Positions 25,001 to 34,200 of a stretch of DNA of 64,000 nt are shown piece by piece; position 1 is the first letter of the stretch; each line of letters begins with the position of its first letter. The stretch lies in assembly GCA_903813345.2 (NCBI GenBank), contig CAIIXF020000008.1, positions 18,772,822 to 18,836,821 of the forward strand, in the 5' to 3' direction. The stretch comes from Owenia fusiformis (lineage: Eukaryota; Annelida; Polychaeta; Sabellida; Oweniidae). The translations under genes were made by a program, and so were the position numbers. The notes under the pieces were generated by a model that was given only the letters and a program-made list of their open reading frames with translations, had not been told where the DNA came from and did no database searches.

Positions 25001-28000
25001 CAGGCAAAATGATGTCATATTTGGAATCTTCATGTAAAATTACAACTAGAAATGTGGTTTTGAAAAGAGTTTATCAACTTTGAAAATTTAATTTTCTTTG
25101 AAAATGTGACTTTTAGGTAGGGGAGATTTCCCATAGATCCCATGTTGTAAAATCACAAAAAGTGAAATATCTTTTCTTGTGTTGGGCAGATAACATTTTC
25201 TTTTACTGGACATATTTTAATTTGTATAACTATCAGACACATAAGGGTAATATAAAAAGTGAACCACTAAAACTGATGATTATTCAAGTTTAAAGGAATT
25301 TTGTCATATACCCTGCCATGTTATTTCCCCCAAATCAGCCACCTGGTGGCAAAAGTGGCAACTCCATACTCGCATCTGAGTAATTAACCTATCAAATTGC
25401 TTAGATTCTCATAGACATATGATATTTTCTTATATTACAGGTATTGGTGAAAGGTGTAGCTTGGTTGTTTCCAGAGTTTCAGTTTCTCTGGATATCTGAA
25501 GAAACAAAAAAAAATCTACCACTAGAAATGGACTTTCTTCATGAAGGAGCAAACTGCGAAAGGGTTGCTAAAATATACAAAGATTTCTCATTCCTCAAGG
25601 TACCAATCTCACCACACTTTGTTTTTCAATTGAGCCTAGTCATATCCATCATAGAAACATACATGTACGGAAATAGTTTTTAACGCTAAAAATTTGTAAA
25701 AAAATAGTCAAAATATTGTTGTCATTGAGAAAAAAATGTTCAAAATAAAGCTCATCTTTGAACATAATTCTAATCTTTTGATTACCAATGACAGGTGCCA
25801 AAAATCTACTGGGACCTTTCCACTGACCGAGTTCTAACCATGGAGTACTGTGAGGGGGGTAAAGTTACAGACAAACAATACATGGAACAGCATAAAATTC
25901 CGGTGGATCAGGTATGTAAAGGGTGATAGCGATAAAAAGAACAGCACATTATGTGTGCCCTCCACAAATAGCCTCAAAATGGACTTCCTGATTGTTTTTA
26001 TTATCCCAACAAAGTTTAACTGAGAAAAAAAGTTGCTCATCAATTTTTCTGTTTTATCTAAATTACCATGGACTTACAGAAAGTCCATGAAATTACATTT
26101 TGTCAACATTAGCAAATACTCATCGAATTTTTAAGCAAAATTATGTTTTTCAAAATGGCCATTTCTAAGTGTTTTTTAATTATAAATTGCTTATTATCGT
26201 AACAAAAAATACTTACATGTTTATCTTGGAAATCATATTTTGTTGGGGTTTAATTGCTACATTATTGATTTTTGTTAATGTAGAATGTAAAATGTAATGA
26301 CTCGGTTCATTTATGTGTGGTCATTGCCAATAAATAAATGCCCTTTTGGCGATTCTCATCTTGTCCCTTAAGTGCAAAATCTAATGAAATAATAGATAGA
26401 ATCAGGAATAGAGAAAAGAAGTATATATTCTAATGGGATTGCATTAATAATATATATTTGTTAATGTAAACTTATTTGCACAGTTAAATGGATACCGCAA
26501 TTCATGAGCATAAAGAATAAGCACATCGGGATTGGTTCAAAATCTAAAGGTTTTTCGTGAAATGAATTCAAAGAAAGTTCAGCTTTACTCCCCTGTTCAA
26601 CACAATTACATAAGTTTAACATCGTTTTCAATTTTAATCCCAATATTTGTCTTGTTGAAACTGAACTTCTATTTACTCATTCCACAGTTAGCATAAATGA
26701 TAAAACTGGCATATTTTGATAACATTTGACCCGGTCCCCTTGGTAACGGTTAAATGGGCAAGAGAAATTTTTCTAAAAGCAATTTGTCACTTTGAAAGTA
26801 ATACAGATATTTGGACATCTCTGAAAGATCCAGAGCTCATCTATAAGTATCTGCCTTTGTTGGAAAGACGTTATGATGGATATTTGAGTGCATTGGTGCT
26901 TAATTATCTCAAGATATAAAAAAATTTGAAAAAATGAAATAAAACGATAGTTGTAAAATGGACATAACAGAGTCATGGATAATTCATCCACCATGTTAAA
27001 CAGTTCTGGAGCATCAGAGTCGGCAGATTCAGGAGACTTTGCTATAGCTTTACAAATAACATTTGGAGTTACTATTACTTTATGGATAATATTAGGAAAT
27101 ATACTTGTCATTGTTACATATAGAACATACCTCCCATTACAAACGGTGGCTAACTTTTTTATTGTGAACTTAGCAATAGCCGATGGCATAACTGGCTTTG
27201 CAAGTTTGTTGATTGTATTCATCATAAGACTTATGCCATTGACAATGTACTGTACCTTCAAGCATCAATCAATTGGTTTGCTGCTCTCGACAGTTCCATT
27301 TTCTGCATCTCTACTTTTTCTCCTTATGATATCCATTGATCGATTCATTGCCATATTTGGTCACTCCGATATGAAGCGATTATGACGCATAAAAGAGCTA
27401 TAATGACATCATGTATGGTGTGGACATTCAGCGTGATTTATTTTCTCATAATTTTAATGGACAATTACTTTCTATATGAGAGTAACTTGGAACAGGCAAT
27501 TTTAGTTTGCGTGTCTAATACGGGACTGCCGCGGTTTATGGGGATGACTTATCCCTTATTTTACATTATAGTCTTAATCCCACATATTGTGATCTACAGT
27601 TGCATATTCATGAGGGCAAAATCCCAACAGAACAAAGTTCAAACAACAAATGGAGTGGCCTCGTCAAACTCAAATTTGAAACTCGTAAAAACTGCCCTGA
27701 TTGTGATTGGTCTGTTTGTAGTGTGTTGGACACCTTTTATTTGTTATGTCACACTCATTCAATTAGATTTAATCGACAGCAATGAGCCCACGGTGAACAC
27801 TGGATTGTTTACTGCTTACCTGCTTGCGACCATTAACTCTGGGATGAATCCAATAGTTTATGCCATCAGGTTGACAAATTTCAGAACTGCAATGAGAAAA
27901 TTATTGAAACTGAAAGTCTAATAATGTTGAAAATAGTGACTAGATTTTAACTATTTTTTGCCATACACTGAACTGTAGTTGTAATAAATTAGATGCGATA

Positions 28001-29754
28001 TTGTATGTGATTTCACCAAATATGTGATTTTGCAAGTCCATGGAGTTGCCCTTTTCTGTGTAGTTTAACGATATACATTCTGACATTACCATGTATTTAT
28101 CTCAAAAGTACAAAGTGACTGATTTTGTTTCCGTTGCATTTTATATCAGTTAAAGTATTTGAACTCAGCACTTCTCTAATTTCTCCACTCTACTTCTCCA
28201 TATAAACATGACAACAACACCATGTACTAATCTCTAATGTCCCTGTAGGTTACCAGGTGTCTTGGTAAGCTGTACAGTGAGATGATATTTGTGGAGGGAT
28301 ATGTCCATTGTGACCCACACCCTGGTAATGTACTAGTCAACAAAACCAGCAGTGGGGACACAGAAATTGTCCTCTTAGACCATGGACTGTATCAGGTGAG
28401 AGTTTACATATTTTGCATACTGTAAATTGCTTAAAGTCATTATTACATTTGGCGGATTGGGCAGATTTTGGAATTTTACCTGCTATTAATATGGCGGATT
28501 GACTAATCAATAGAATATGGATATTGGAAGGCTTGCTAGGAAGTTACATGGCCAAGTTTCTCTTGGATGACACAGGGAGGTTTTACCTTTATATATGAGC
28601 TAAAATGTAAAAATGTAATGTGAAGTTGATCAAATAAGACTGAAATGCTGAATAGAACCAACTTACCATACCAAATTATGATTCTTTTAATCTTTATATA
28701 TTACTTCAGTCACTCTCCGATAAATTCCGCCTTGACTACTGTGAGTTATGGATGTCTTTAATAAAAGCTGATACGGAGGCAATAAAGTTAAATGCTGAGA
28801 GGATGGGCTGTGGAGAGATGTATCCCTTGTTTGCATGTATAATCACAGCCAGATCATGGGACTCTGTCACCAAGGGGATAGACAAGGCTCCTGCCACTGC
28901 TTCTGAGGTTAGTTTTTAGTCATGGGATCATCGAGATAATAAGAAATTCAGGGACCATTTTGCTTCTTTCAAACATATCAACAAAACCAATCTCCAAATA
29001 ATTTAACAGGTTATATCCTTATTCCAGAGATTTTAGATTTAACATTTATGTGTGCATTTGTTTCAAATTGTGAGAGATACTAGGGCAGTAGCCAGGATCT
29101 AAAAATAGGGGAGCCATTTAAATTGGTGAGGTATTTTGGCTAAAGCCCATGGGTACTATAGTATAGCATAGTATATATTGAAAAGGAACAATATATTGAA
29201 CATTGCTAGATCAATTGCACAGTTCTGTCTTTCTCAAGGTCTGATTATTGCTTTACATGGTACCATCTTTCACTTAAAAGTAAGATGTGGAGAAATTGGA
29301 TGCGTTTTACATTATATTGGCCTTTACCTCTCTACCTTAAATTTAAAGAATGCCCACTTGACACACTATTTTGATTTCATTCCAGGACCAAGAAATCCAG
29401 GAAAATGCAGGAAACTACCTTTCTGAGATAACAGGAATATTGAACAATGTACCACGGCAACTTTTACTCATTTTAAAAACGAATGATTTACTCCGTGGAA
29501 TAGAATACGCTCTTGAATCACGTGCTGACGCTAGTTCATTTATTGGGATGTCTCGTTGTTGCGTACGTGCACTCACCCAGCACAAACTTGAAAATGCCGA
29601 TAATTTTACTTCGAGGTTTGGGATTCGAGTGAAAGGACAATGGAGTCTGTTTTCTCTGACTCTGTATGAGGTTGCGATGAGGGTAAAAAGTTCATATATT
29701 TGGTTGCTGCTTGCAGGGTTATTACGCAGACAGCCATCTATAACTGCATCTTGA
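3858..29754 (+). CDS. ADCK1: ADCK1, mitochondrial UbiB/ABC1 family atypical kinase
   Basis: Nine coding exons join with all phases at zero to 526 residues, close to the roughly 525-530 of vertebrate ADCK1. UbiB-family proteins carry a protein-kinase-like fold; ADCK1 is mitochondrial and implicated in cristae/ MICOS homeostasis, with no settled substrate. Visible family marks: basic/hydrophobic N-terminus (1-25), the KxGQ motif at 98-101 (FIKVGQ), the A-rich nucleotide loop GAASLAQVH (158-166), the AVK lysine (179), the ExD pair in LPLEMDF (226/228), catalytic HCDPHPGN (309-316; Asp311, Asn316) and the metal-binding LDHG (332-335). The start was chosen for its length match and an A at -3. Intron 4 is 20 kb of nested transposons and intron 6 hosts a GPCR gene. 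Single-copy orthology is inferred from continuous similarity, not from a tree. Confidence 0.95.
4390..4473 (+). CDS. ADCK1: ADCK1 coding exon 2
   Basis: 28 codons after acceptor GTTTCAG; ends AAATCTCAG before donor GTATGT. Confidence 0.88.
4806..5009 (+). CDS. ADCK1: ADCK1 coding exon 3
   Basis: 68 codons encoding VHLRSA, the KxGQ motif FIKVGQ and LEYLLPSEY; donor GTAAGG after GGGCATGAT. Confidence 0.95.
5213..5371 (+). CDS. ADCK1: ADCK1 coding exon 4
   Basis: 53 codons with the A-rich loop GAASLAQVH and VAVKIQHP; donor GTAAAC opens the 20-kb intron. Confidence 0.95.
5528..6262. repeat. Outer left arm of the intron 4 inverted repeat
   Basis: Inverse copy of 24180-24935. Landmarks shared by both arms are CATGGAAGGTCACACATTCC, the block around GGCCNTCNGGCCAATT and AAAAGTGGGCGTGGCAC. 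The arms differ by scattered substitutions and indels. Non-coding. Confidence 0.85.
6263..8394. other. Left-arm segment without counterpart; no gene seen
   Basis: This 2.1 kb interrupts the left arm relative to the right arm, so it is either inserted here or deleted there. It contains an imperfect hairpin at 7395-7475 (TCAATGATTTTTGCAA against its inverse) and a poly-G run near 8140. No reading frame with recognisable similarity. Confidence 0.55.
7395..7475. repeat. Imperfect hairpin
   Basis: TTCAATGATTTTTGCAA at 7397 pairs with TTGCAAAAATCATTGAA around 7455-7471, enclosing a GC-richer loop (CCCGCAGCCCGTAGGGCG). Confidence 0.7.
8395..8760. repeat. Left arm, middle segment (holds the empty transposon site)
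   Basis: Inverse copy of 22590-22839 plus 23895-24020. Contains CGCCAATCAG, a CRE (TGACGTCA at 8532-8539), GATTGGTGG and a CACCGGTACCCGTCG block. The counterpart is split by a 1.05-kb transposon; here the target (TATA at 8515-8518) is uninterrupted. Confidence 0.85.
8761..9174. other. Unassigned intronic stretch
   Basis: AT-rich intron sequence between two matched arm segments; no gene or clear repeat recognised. Confidence 0.5.
9175..10275. repeat. Inner left arm, 1.1 kb, very similar to 16745-17875
   Basis: Matches the inverse of 16745-17875 with few differences, closer than the outer arms. It starts at AAGAGGCACTATTTG and runs to about AAGCAGGATTATT. Apparent reading frames occur in both arms as mirror copies and are not conserved proteins. 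It contains a CRE next to an X-box (9503-9529). Confidence 0.9.
9540..10020 (+). repeat. Two tandem units of about 235 bp
   Basis: Both units share GAGACGAAATGGCA, AAGCCAGATGTCCCATGTA and GGAAAGAGGAGCATTAG in the same order and end near GTTGTAAACATGA/GTTGCAAACATGA. The mirror arm (17002-17480) has the same pair. Confidence 0.85.
10985..11370 (+). repeat. Dispersed repeat, copy 1
   Basis: Shares TTCAAAGATGAC, TTGAGATGAC, CGTGTTAACCAATATCATAGC, AAAGATGTAAGGA and TTGATTAAAACATCA (each in pieces) with 29995-30290 downstream of ADCK1. Same orientation, internal indels. Non-coding. Confidence 0.75.
11395..11475. repeat. Pyrimidine-rich tandem repeat
   Basis: TCCCTCCTCGGG-type units repeated about four times, strand-biased to C and T. 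Confidence 0.7.
11476..14425. other. Spacer of the intron 4 inverted repeat; no gene seen
   Basis: AT-rich sequence with decayed repeats. About 13490-13620 resembles the inverse of 11490-11560 (ATTCCAAAATTAGT...). The one suggestive peptide, HKIDPCGTPAVD near 13570, recalls the end of LINE reverse-transcriptase ORFs but is too short to call. Confidence 0.5.
14426..14575 (+). repeat. Tandem duplication of about 70 bp
   Basis: Two units share GAGCACTGCTC and TTTTTCAAGAGGCCATTGAA, each ending AAAATGGCTGNCATTTTCAG. Further AAATGGC(T/C)GCCATT words occur at 14160-14350, so the array was probably longer. Confidence 0.8.
15000..16173. mobile_element. Decayed transposon related to 196-1347
   Basis: GCGGGACATT-type words recur at 15030-15120, 15700-15730 and 16070-16173. 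The right end GCGGGACACTTGACAGCTCT is identical to that at 1327-1346. GACAGATTTTTTAGAC occurs at about 14998 and a similar phrase at 15672. No intact transposase frame. Confidence 0.4.
16195..16305. repeat. Short foldback element
   Basis: GTTATGTCACTATCGTGGCA at about 16196 is matched by its inverse at 16284-16302, flanking an inner GGGCATAT/ATATGCCC pair. About 110 bp in all. Confidence 0.8.
16745..17875. repeat. Inner right arm (inverse of 9175-10275)
   Basis: Near-identical inverse copy of the inner left arm with the same internal tandem pair. It holds GTAACCATGGCAAC (17506-17519) followed by TGACGTCA (17525-17532). Non-coding. Confidence 0.9.
18775..18985 (+). repeat. Dispersed GGGGCGCAGCCAGC repeat, forward copy
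   Basis: Begins GGGGCGCAGCCAGC after TTATTAATAA and ends near CCAGCGCACCCCCATTCC. The core recalls 685-795. Inserted in the forward block of the 17.9-22.3 kb element. Confidence 0.6.
19935..20150 (-). repeat. Dispersed GGGGCGCAGCCAGC repeat, reverse copy
   Basis: Ends in GCTGGCTGCACCCCTGATT; interior TTGACTTGAAGATTCTAGC matches the other copies, with a C-run at 20110. Confidence 0.6.
21195..21405 (-). repeat. Dispersed repeat, reverse copy with triplicated end
   Basis: Same family. The terminal segment GCTGGCTGCGCCCCTGATT is repeated three times in tandem (21335-21400), giving a short array of 27-bp units. Confidence 0.65.
22590..22839. repeat. Right arm, middle segment, first half
   Basis: Inverse of 8515-8760: GAGTCTAGTTAAACTACACTC, GACGGGTACCGGTGACAG and TGACGTCA (22815-22822) in mirrored order. 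Interrupted at 22839 by the next element. Confidence 0.85.
22840..23894. mobile_element. 1.05-kb non-autonomous DNA transposon, CAAGGGGCGATCC ends
   Basis: Begins CAAGGGGCGATCCATATA and ends with the inverse, TATATGGATCGCCCCTTG. Inverted repeats run about 200 bp inward, each with an X-box-like motif (22990-23003, 23731-23744). Flanked by TATA on both sides (22836-22839, 23895-23898). The mirror arm at 8515 shows the site without the element. No transposase frame inside, only a 67-codon chance frame. Confidence 0.85.
23895..24020. repeat. Right arm, middle segment, second half
   Basis: Inverse of 8395-8514: ACACTGATTGGCGCGGTGAG, then GAAGACGAAGCTCTC. Continues the arm after the inserted element. 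Confidence 0.85.
24180..24935. repeat. Outer right arm of the intron 4 inverted repeat
   Basis: Inverse of 5528-6262. It ends about 500 bp before exon 5, as the left arm begins about 160 bp after exon 4, so nearly all of intron 4 lies within one inverted structure. Confidence 0.85.
25441..25599 (+). CDS. ADCK1: ADCK1 coding exon 5
   Basis: 53 codons after acceptor TATATTACAG; encodes LFPEFQFLW and LPLEMDFLHEGAN; donor GTACCA. It resumes the exon 4 frame exactly. Confidence 0.95.
25795..25911 (+). CDS. ADCK1: ADCK1 coding exon 6
   Basis: 39 codons after acceptor ATGACAG; encodes VPKIYWDLSTDRVLTMEYCEGG, shown here only as its start; donor GTATGT. Confidence 0.93.
26975..27921 (+). pseudogene. 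Intronless class A (rhodopsin-like) GPCR with one frameshift, nested in ADCK1 intron 6
   Basis: Two frames, 26975-27385 and 27358-27921, together give one seven-helix receptor of about 313 residues. First part: an N-terminus with two NSS glycosylation sites, helix 1 with GN (ILGNILVIV), helix 2 with NLAIADG, and DRF in place of DRY after helix 3. Second part: SLRYEAIMTHKRA in loop 2, helix 6 FVVCWTPF (CWxP), helix 7 NSGMNPIVYAI (NPxxY), and a basic tail. The break falls right after DRFIAIF near 27358; one missing base in a T run explains it, so it is either a recent pseudogene or a sequence error. Same strand as ADCK1, no introns, no poly-A tail seen. Ligand class unknown; overall feel is an adenosine- or melanocortin-like receptor, a weak inference. 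Confidence 0.8.
28249..28395 (+). CDS. ADCK1: ADCK1 coding exon 7 (catalytic motifs)
   Basis: 49 codons after acceptor CCCTGTAG; carries catalytic HCDPHPGN and the LLDHGLYQ metal-binding segment; donor GTGAGA. Confidence 0.95.
28710..28907 (+). CDS. ADCK1: ADCK1 coding exon 8
   Basis: 66 codons after acceptor TTACTTCAG; encodes FRLDYCELW and YPLFACIITARSWDSV; donor GTTAGT. Confidence 0.93.
29386..29754 (+). CDS. ADCK1: ADCK1 coding exon 9 (C-terminus)
   Basis: 122 codons plus TGA after acceptor TTCATTCCAG; encodes VPRQLLLILKTNDLLRGIE and MSRCCVRAL, then a short hydrophobic tail. Confidence 0.94.
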   Translation, partial: DQEIQENAGNYLSEITGILNNVPRQLLLILKTNDLLRGIEYALESRADASSFIGMSRCCVRALTQHKLENADNFTSRFGIRVKGQWSLFSLTLYEVAMRVKSSYIWLLLAGLLRRQPSITAS

Positions 29755-29869
29755 TGTTAATCAATTTTAGTCAATTCAAATATCTCTGGGATATCTTTTA
29801 GTAATATGTATTTATTAATCCAAAGAACCTGATTTTATAGTCTATTATATATTTACTCAGATATACAAC

Positions 29870-29875
29870 AATAAA
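29870..29875 (+). terminator. ADCK1: ADCK1 polyadenylation signal
   Basis: AATAAA 116 bases after the stop codon, followed by a second weaker AAATAAAA at about 29880. Confidence 0.55.
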
Positions 29876-29894
29876 TTATAAAATAAAACAGTAT

Positions 29895-30668
29895 GACTAC
29901 ATGGATGTTTTTTTTATCTTACATTAACAACCCCTCCCACCAAACTAGTTGATATTGTACATGTGTATATAAAAATAAGTTACTTCACATCTGCACCAGG
30001 GGGGGATTAACCCCAGAGTTCAAAGATGACGTACGCTTATAATGTAAACCTGTATTGAGATGACATGCACCTCTGATTGGTCCAAATCGATAAACAAAAA
30101 TTACGCATTCAAAATTTTCTAATAATGCTTTGAATAATATTATGTTAATTCCTGGCGCGTTAACCAATATCATAGCTTGTTACTTCACATCAAGATAATG
30201 AAAGATGTAAGGAGTATACATCGATTAAAACATCACGACGACGCGTTATATTGGAAAACTAACTGATGAGAATTTTTGCAAACGAAGACAAGTATTATAA
30301 CTAAAATAAGCTACCTTTGCTTAGAATTGAGTTTAACTGACTAGCAATTTATATAAGAGATGAATTTGAATTCCATCCTTTTGGCCATGTCATTCTTTAA
30401 CTGCGCATGTAGACCACTAAGTTTAAAGTAATTAATACAACTATGTTATGTTAGTCTCAGACAATAATCAAGATGATGATCATAGTCTATCGATCTAGTG
30501 CCCTGTCTCAAGAAAATCTGGCTAATTAATTCTTCTGCCCCTTCAGCTATCAATCATTAGAACTCAATATAAATGAATGGCTGAAACATGTCAAGCCAAA
30601 CTATCAACCACCTCTTTACAAATAGATATACTGAAAACAGTGTGATTCAGGTTCTAGATAAACCTCAA
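29895..30668. other. Intergenic space between convergent ADCK1 and LRRC74-like gene
   Basis: Tail-to-tail spacer. 29995-30290 is a dispersed repeat; the rest is AT-rich and holds the 3' untranslated sequence of the minus-strand gene. No further gene seen. Confidence 0.6.
29995..30290 (+). repeat. Dispersed repeat, copy 2
   Basis: Matches 10985-11370 over GTTCAAAGATGAC, TTGAGATGAC, GCGTTAACCAATATCATAGC and GATGAGAATTT, in the same order. Confidence 0.75.
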
Positions 30669-31215
30669 TTAATTTGAGAATTTTATATCAGTAGTATGTG
30701 AAACAGGGGTTATATTAACTGTTAGAAAATTATTTGAATGTGGTGAGGTAGTGCCACCTATTGGTGAGGTAGTGCCACCTATTGGTGAAGCGGCACCACC
30801 TGTTGAGATTACTGATTCAGGACTGCCTACTCTACTAACTACTCTGCTACCTGCCCGACTATGCCCCGGACTCCTCCCAAGTGCCAGATGATTCATTTCT
30901 CGAGGTAACAGTTCATTGACTCCTAAATAGTTCACTGGTGTGTTACACCCTGAGTTACGGGCACTTTTAGGTCTGAGAGTATTTAGATCTGGAAGGTCTG
31001 GTATTGGACTTTTTGCTCTATCAATATTAAGTGAAGTATGGAAATCTGGTTCCTTTAGGGTGATATTCCCGAAAGGACTTTTTGATCGTTCTGTTTGCAT
31101 GGCTTCTAGCACCTCCAGTTTTTCCGCGATAATTGATGGATTTCTAGCATCCATTTCTTCTTGCATCAAGCGTCGCTTTTCCAACGTCATTTGCACGGTT
31201 CCAGACACCAGTTCC
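30669..31215 (-). CDS. LRRC74-like exon 14 (C-terminal tail)
   Basis: 547 bp after CAACTCACAG; 181 codons plus TAA. Helical, charged start (LEKRRLMQEEMDARNPS), then Ser-Pro motifs (RSKSPFG, RAKSPIP, GRSPGHS, TTSPIGG) resembling proline-directed kinase sites. Confidence 0.9.
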
Positions 31216-34200
31216 CTGTGAGTTGTTAGCAGAGGGAGGGGAGAGGAACAGCCAAAGTAAGGGTGTATTTGATAGGCAGAATTGCATCAATGTTGATATT
31301 GAAAGATATTGGAAAAGAATGGTGTTTCCAATGGAAATGATTTTCAGAAATAATAGAAGAGAGAGAATTCAAGATCAGAGTTTCAGATTTAAAGAAGCAA
31401 CATTGAATTCGAGAGAAAAGTCAAGAAAGGAGTGACGAGCAAGAAAAAGAAATAGAACAAGAAAATAAAAACAAAATGGTGATTAATCTGTGATATTTTC
31501 ATTCAAATGCTAGTACAATATCAAAGTTTATATATTTTCATGCTATAATTGTCTCTAATCTTTTGTATTTGTGTCCACCAAGCAGCTAAAATGAAAATGA
31601 AAAATATTTGTATTCTTGACGATTACGTCATATCTTTAGGTGATATCTAAATAATAATGTACACAAAGTTGTACTTAAGGTAGTTATGCATAAAAGTGAT
31701 GATTTGACGAATTTTCATCTTAATGTATATTTTCTTGATATCACATATTTGAAAAATTAATTTCCAGTTAATCTGTTAATCTATCTACCTGTAATCTATC
31801 ATGCCATCCTTGTCACTGACCCCACTACTATCCAACCTGTGTAGTAAGGTTTCTACCTGTTCAGCTGTCAAACCAATATTTGCCATCTGAATAAATAAAA
31901 AATGGTTTTATGAACTTTAAGGTACCCAGCTGGTTAGAATATAAAAATGAGGAATGTTAAGGCAGTCAGCAGGTCAGATTTGAATTATTTTTATTACATT
32001 ATTTTATGAAGAACAAAATGAAATTAATAACCTACCACAATATAATTGATGACTTACCACAATTCCTCTTTTAAATTCATCCATGGAAATTTTAAAATTT
32101 TTATCCTTGTCAAATTGATTGAAGAAATCCACCAGGCGTAACTGTCTTTTCTCCACATAAGCTTTGAGGATTGCCATTGGGTCATTTTTGAGGAAATCAT
32201 CTAATGCGCTGCTTTTCTTTGTGACAAGTCTATGTAAGTCTTCCATACTTCCTAGTTCCACTGAAATTATATATTTTATAATTAATTCTCTTTGGTTTTT
32301 AGAACCCTGCCTGGGCTACTTTTTGTTTCCTGCACACCCTGTTATTGTAAAGAAAACATGCATTTTATGACAAAATTCATGGATACCCTGTACTGTCTAT
32401 AAAACCATATTTTTATGCTTTTTAACACATTCCTTGATAGTTGATACCCTATAACTGCATTTAAAACATCTAAGAAATAAAGGAAACGTCTTGTACAGCT
32501 CAATTCTTCTGATATGTACAATGAATTTCATCAAACATTTCTTACCATTTATCTTTGGTGTCCCTTTAATGACATAGTTCCCAATGAGTCCTCCATGGAT
32601 AACAACCAAGTTACGCCCATTCTCAATCATTTCATCGTGGATCTTTTTAAACTCTTTGTCAATCAGAATATTCTGAAATTACCAAATAGTGGAGTAGTAT
32701 AGATTTATTTGGGTAGGCTTAAAGATATGCACCATATTTTCTCTAAATAGGTAAAAGAATGCAATAATTAGAGCTACACCCATATTCTTACAGTTTATAT
32801 GTCACCGCCACAAGTGGTAACATATTGTTATTGTTAGGGCTGTCGATGGTTAACCGGTTAATGGTTAACCGCCGATAGTAGCTTACTCGAGTAAGAAATT
32901 TTACCAAGAAATCCTCAGTTAATCGACCAATGATTTTTGCTGTAAATTGACACCACTAGTTATTGTCTCCAATTTTTTGTGTGGTGGTTAATGTTCAGAG
33001 ATCAGCATTTGGCATCTGTAACAAAAGGCAGGTGTGGACATTTTGCATCTCAATGTCTTTTATAAAGATAATGTGAATTATGACACTTACTGATATGTCT
33101 AGGGTATCCATAATACTCCTGTCATTGTTGATACCATTGAGCATCAACAGAGCACCCATTGTACCAATTGGGTTGAGGCCCATCTGAAGAGAATGAAGAA
33201 AAATTGATACATTTATTACACATGTTCACATACACTGAATGTAATGGCACTGGTGGATTTTGGGCATACAGGGGGGGGGGGGCATACTAGGTTTTGTCCT
33301 AAATCTATGTTTTTATGAATTTTTGAAATTTTAAAAAATAGCCATCAATTGACACTTATGTCAAATGCCTACCTTGAATGTTTTTAGTGTTTCATTTGGA
33401 TCTATTCCTTTAGCCAGAATTATAGCCCCCTCAGTGGTTATCCGGTTGGATGTAATGTCCAAGGTAGTTAGGGTCCTGTTGAACTTCAAAATCTCTGCAA
33501 CAGCTAGTGCACCTGTATTCCCCAGACCATTCCAGGCAATATTGAAGTGTTTAAGCCTGGCATTGTTCTGTAAGGGAAATGGGAAAATGGGAGCATTTTC
33601 AGAATGTGTATTTCTGCTTAATTGTCTCTTGAAATTTTTTTAGTGCTCTATAGAGATAGTAAATGTCAGTTATCATTTCTTCAAGTGAGCACTTTTGAGG
33701 AAAGATCAGAAAAGTGTTGCACAGAAAGGGGCCCGGAAAGGACCAGCATTATTTTAGTAAAGATGTATCTAACTTTGAGACCAGCACATATCGCTATAGC
33801 AACGTTGAGACCTACCTTGACACCATCACATATCGCTATAGCACCGTTTCCCCTCAGGTGGTTCCAACTGAGATCCAAAGATTCCAAGGTCTCATTCTCA
33901 CCTAGAAAACATCTCACATTATGTAAAAGTCTGTTGACACTAAAAGTATTCCACTTATATTTATTAAAAACGTGTAGCTAACCCCCGGGAGCTAACCTCT
34001 CCAGTGTGTAGCTTAACTACCCCATTGTATGACTTACCTATTGCATAAGACAAAACTAAGCCACCATCTTCACTGAACTGGTTGTGACTCAAGTCAAACT
34101 CTCTTAGAGTTTGGTTCTCAAGAATTGCTTTAGCGAAATAGTCTGCGTCTTTGTCTGTAAATTCATTCCCTGGAAGTAAAATCAACCAGGCTGTGACATA

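Noticed and set aside
29985-30173. Minus-strand 62-codon frame downstream of ADCK1
   Set aside because: Lies entirely in a dispersed repeat also found at 10985-11370, where the frame is not kept.
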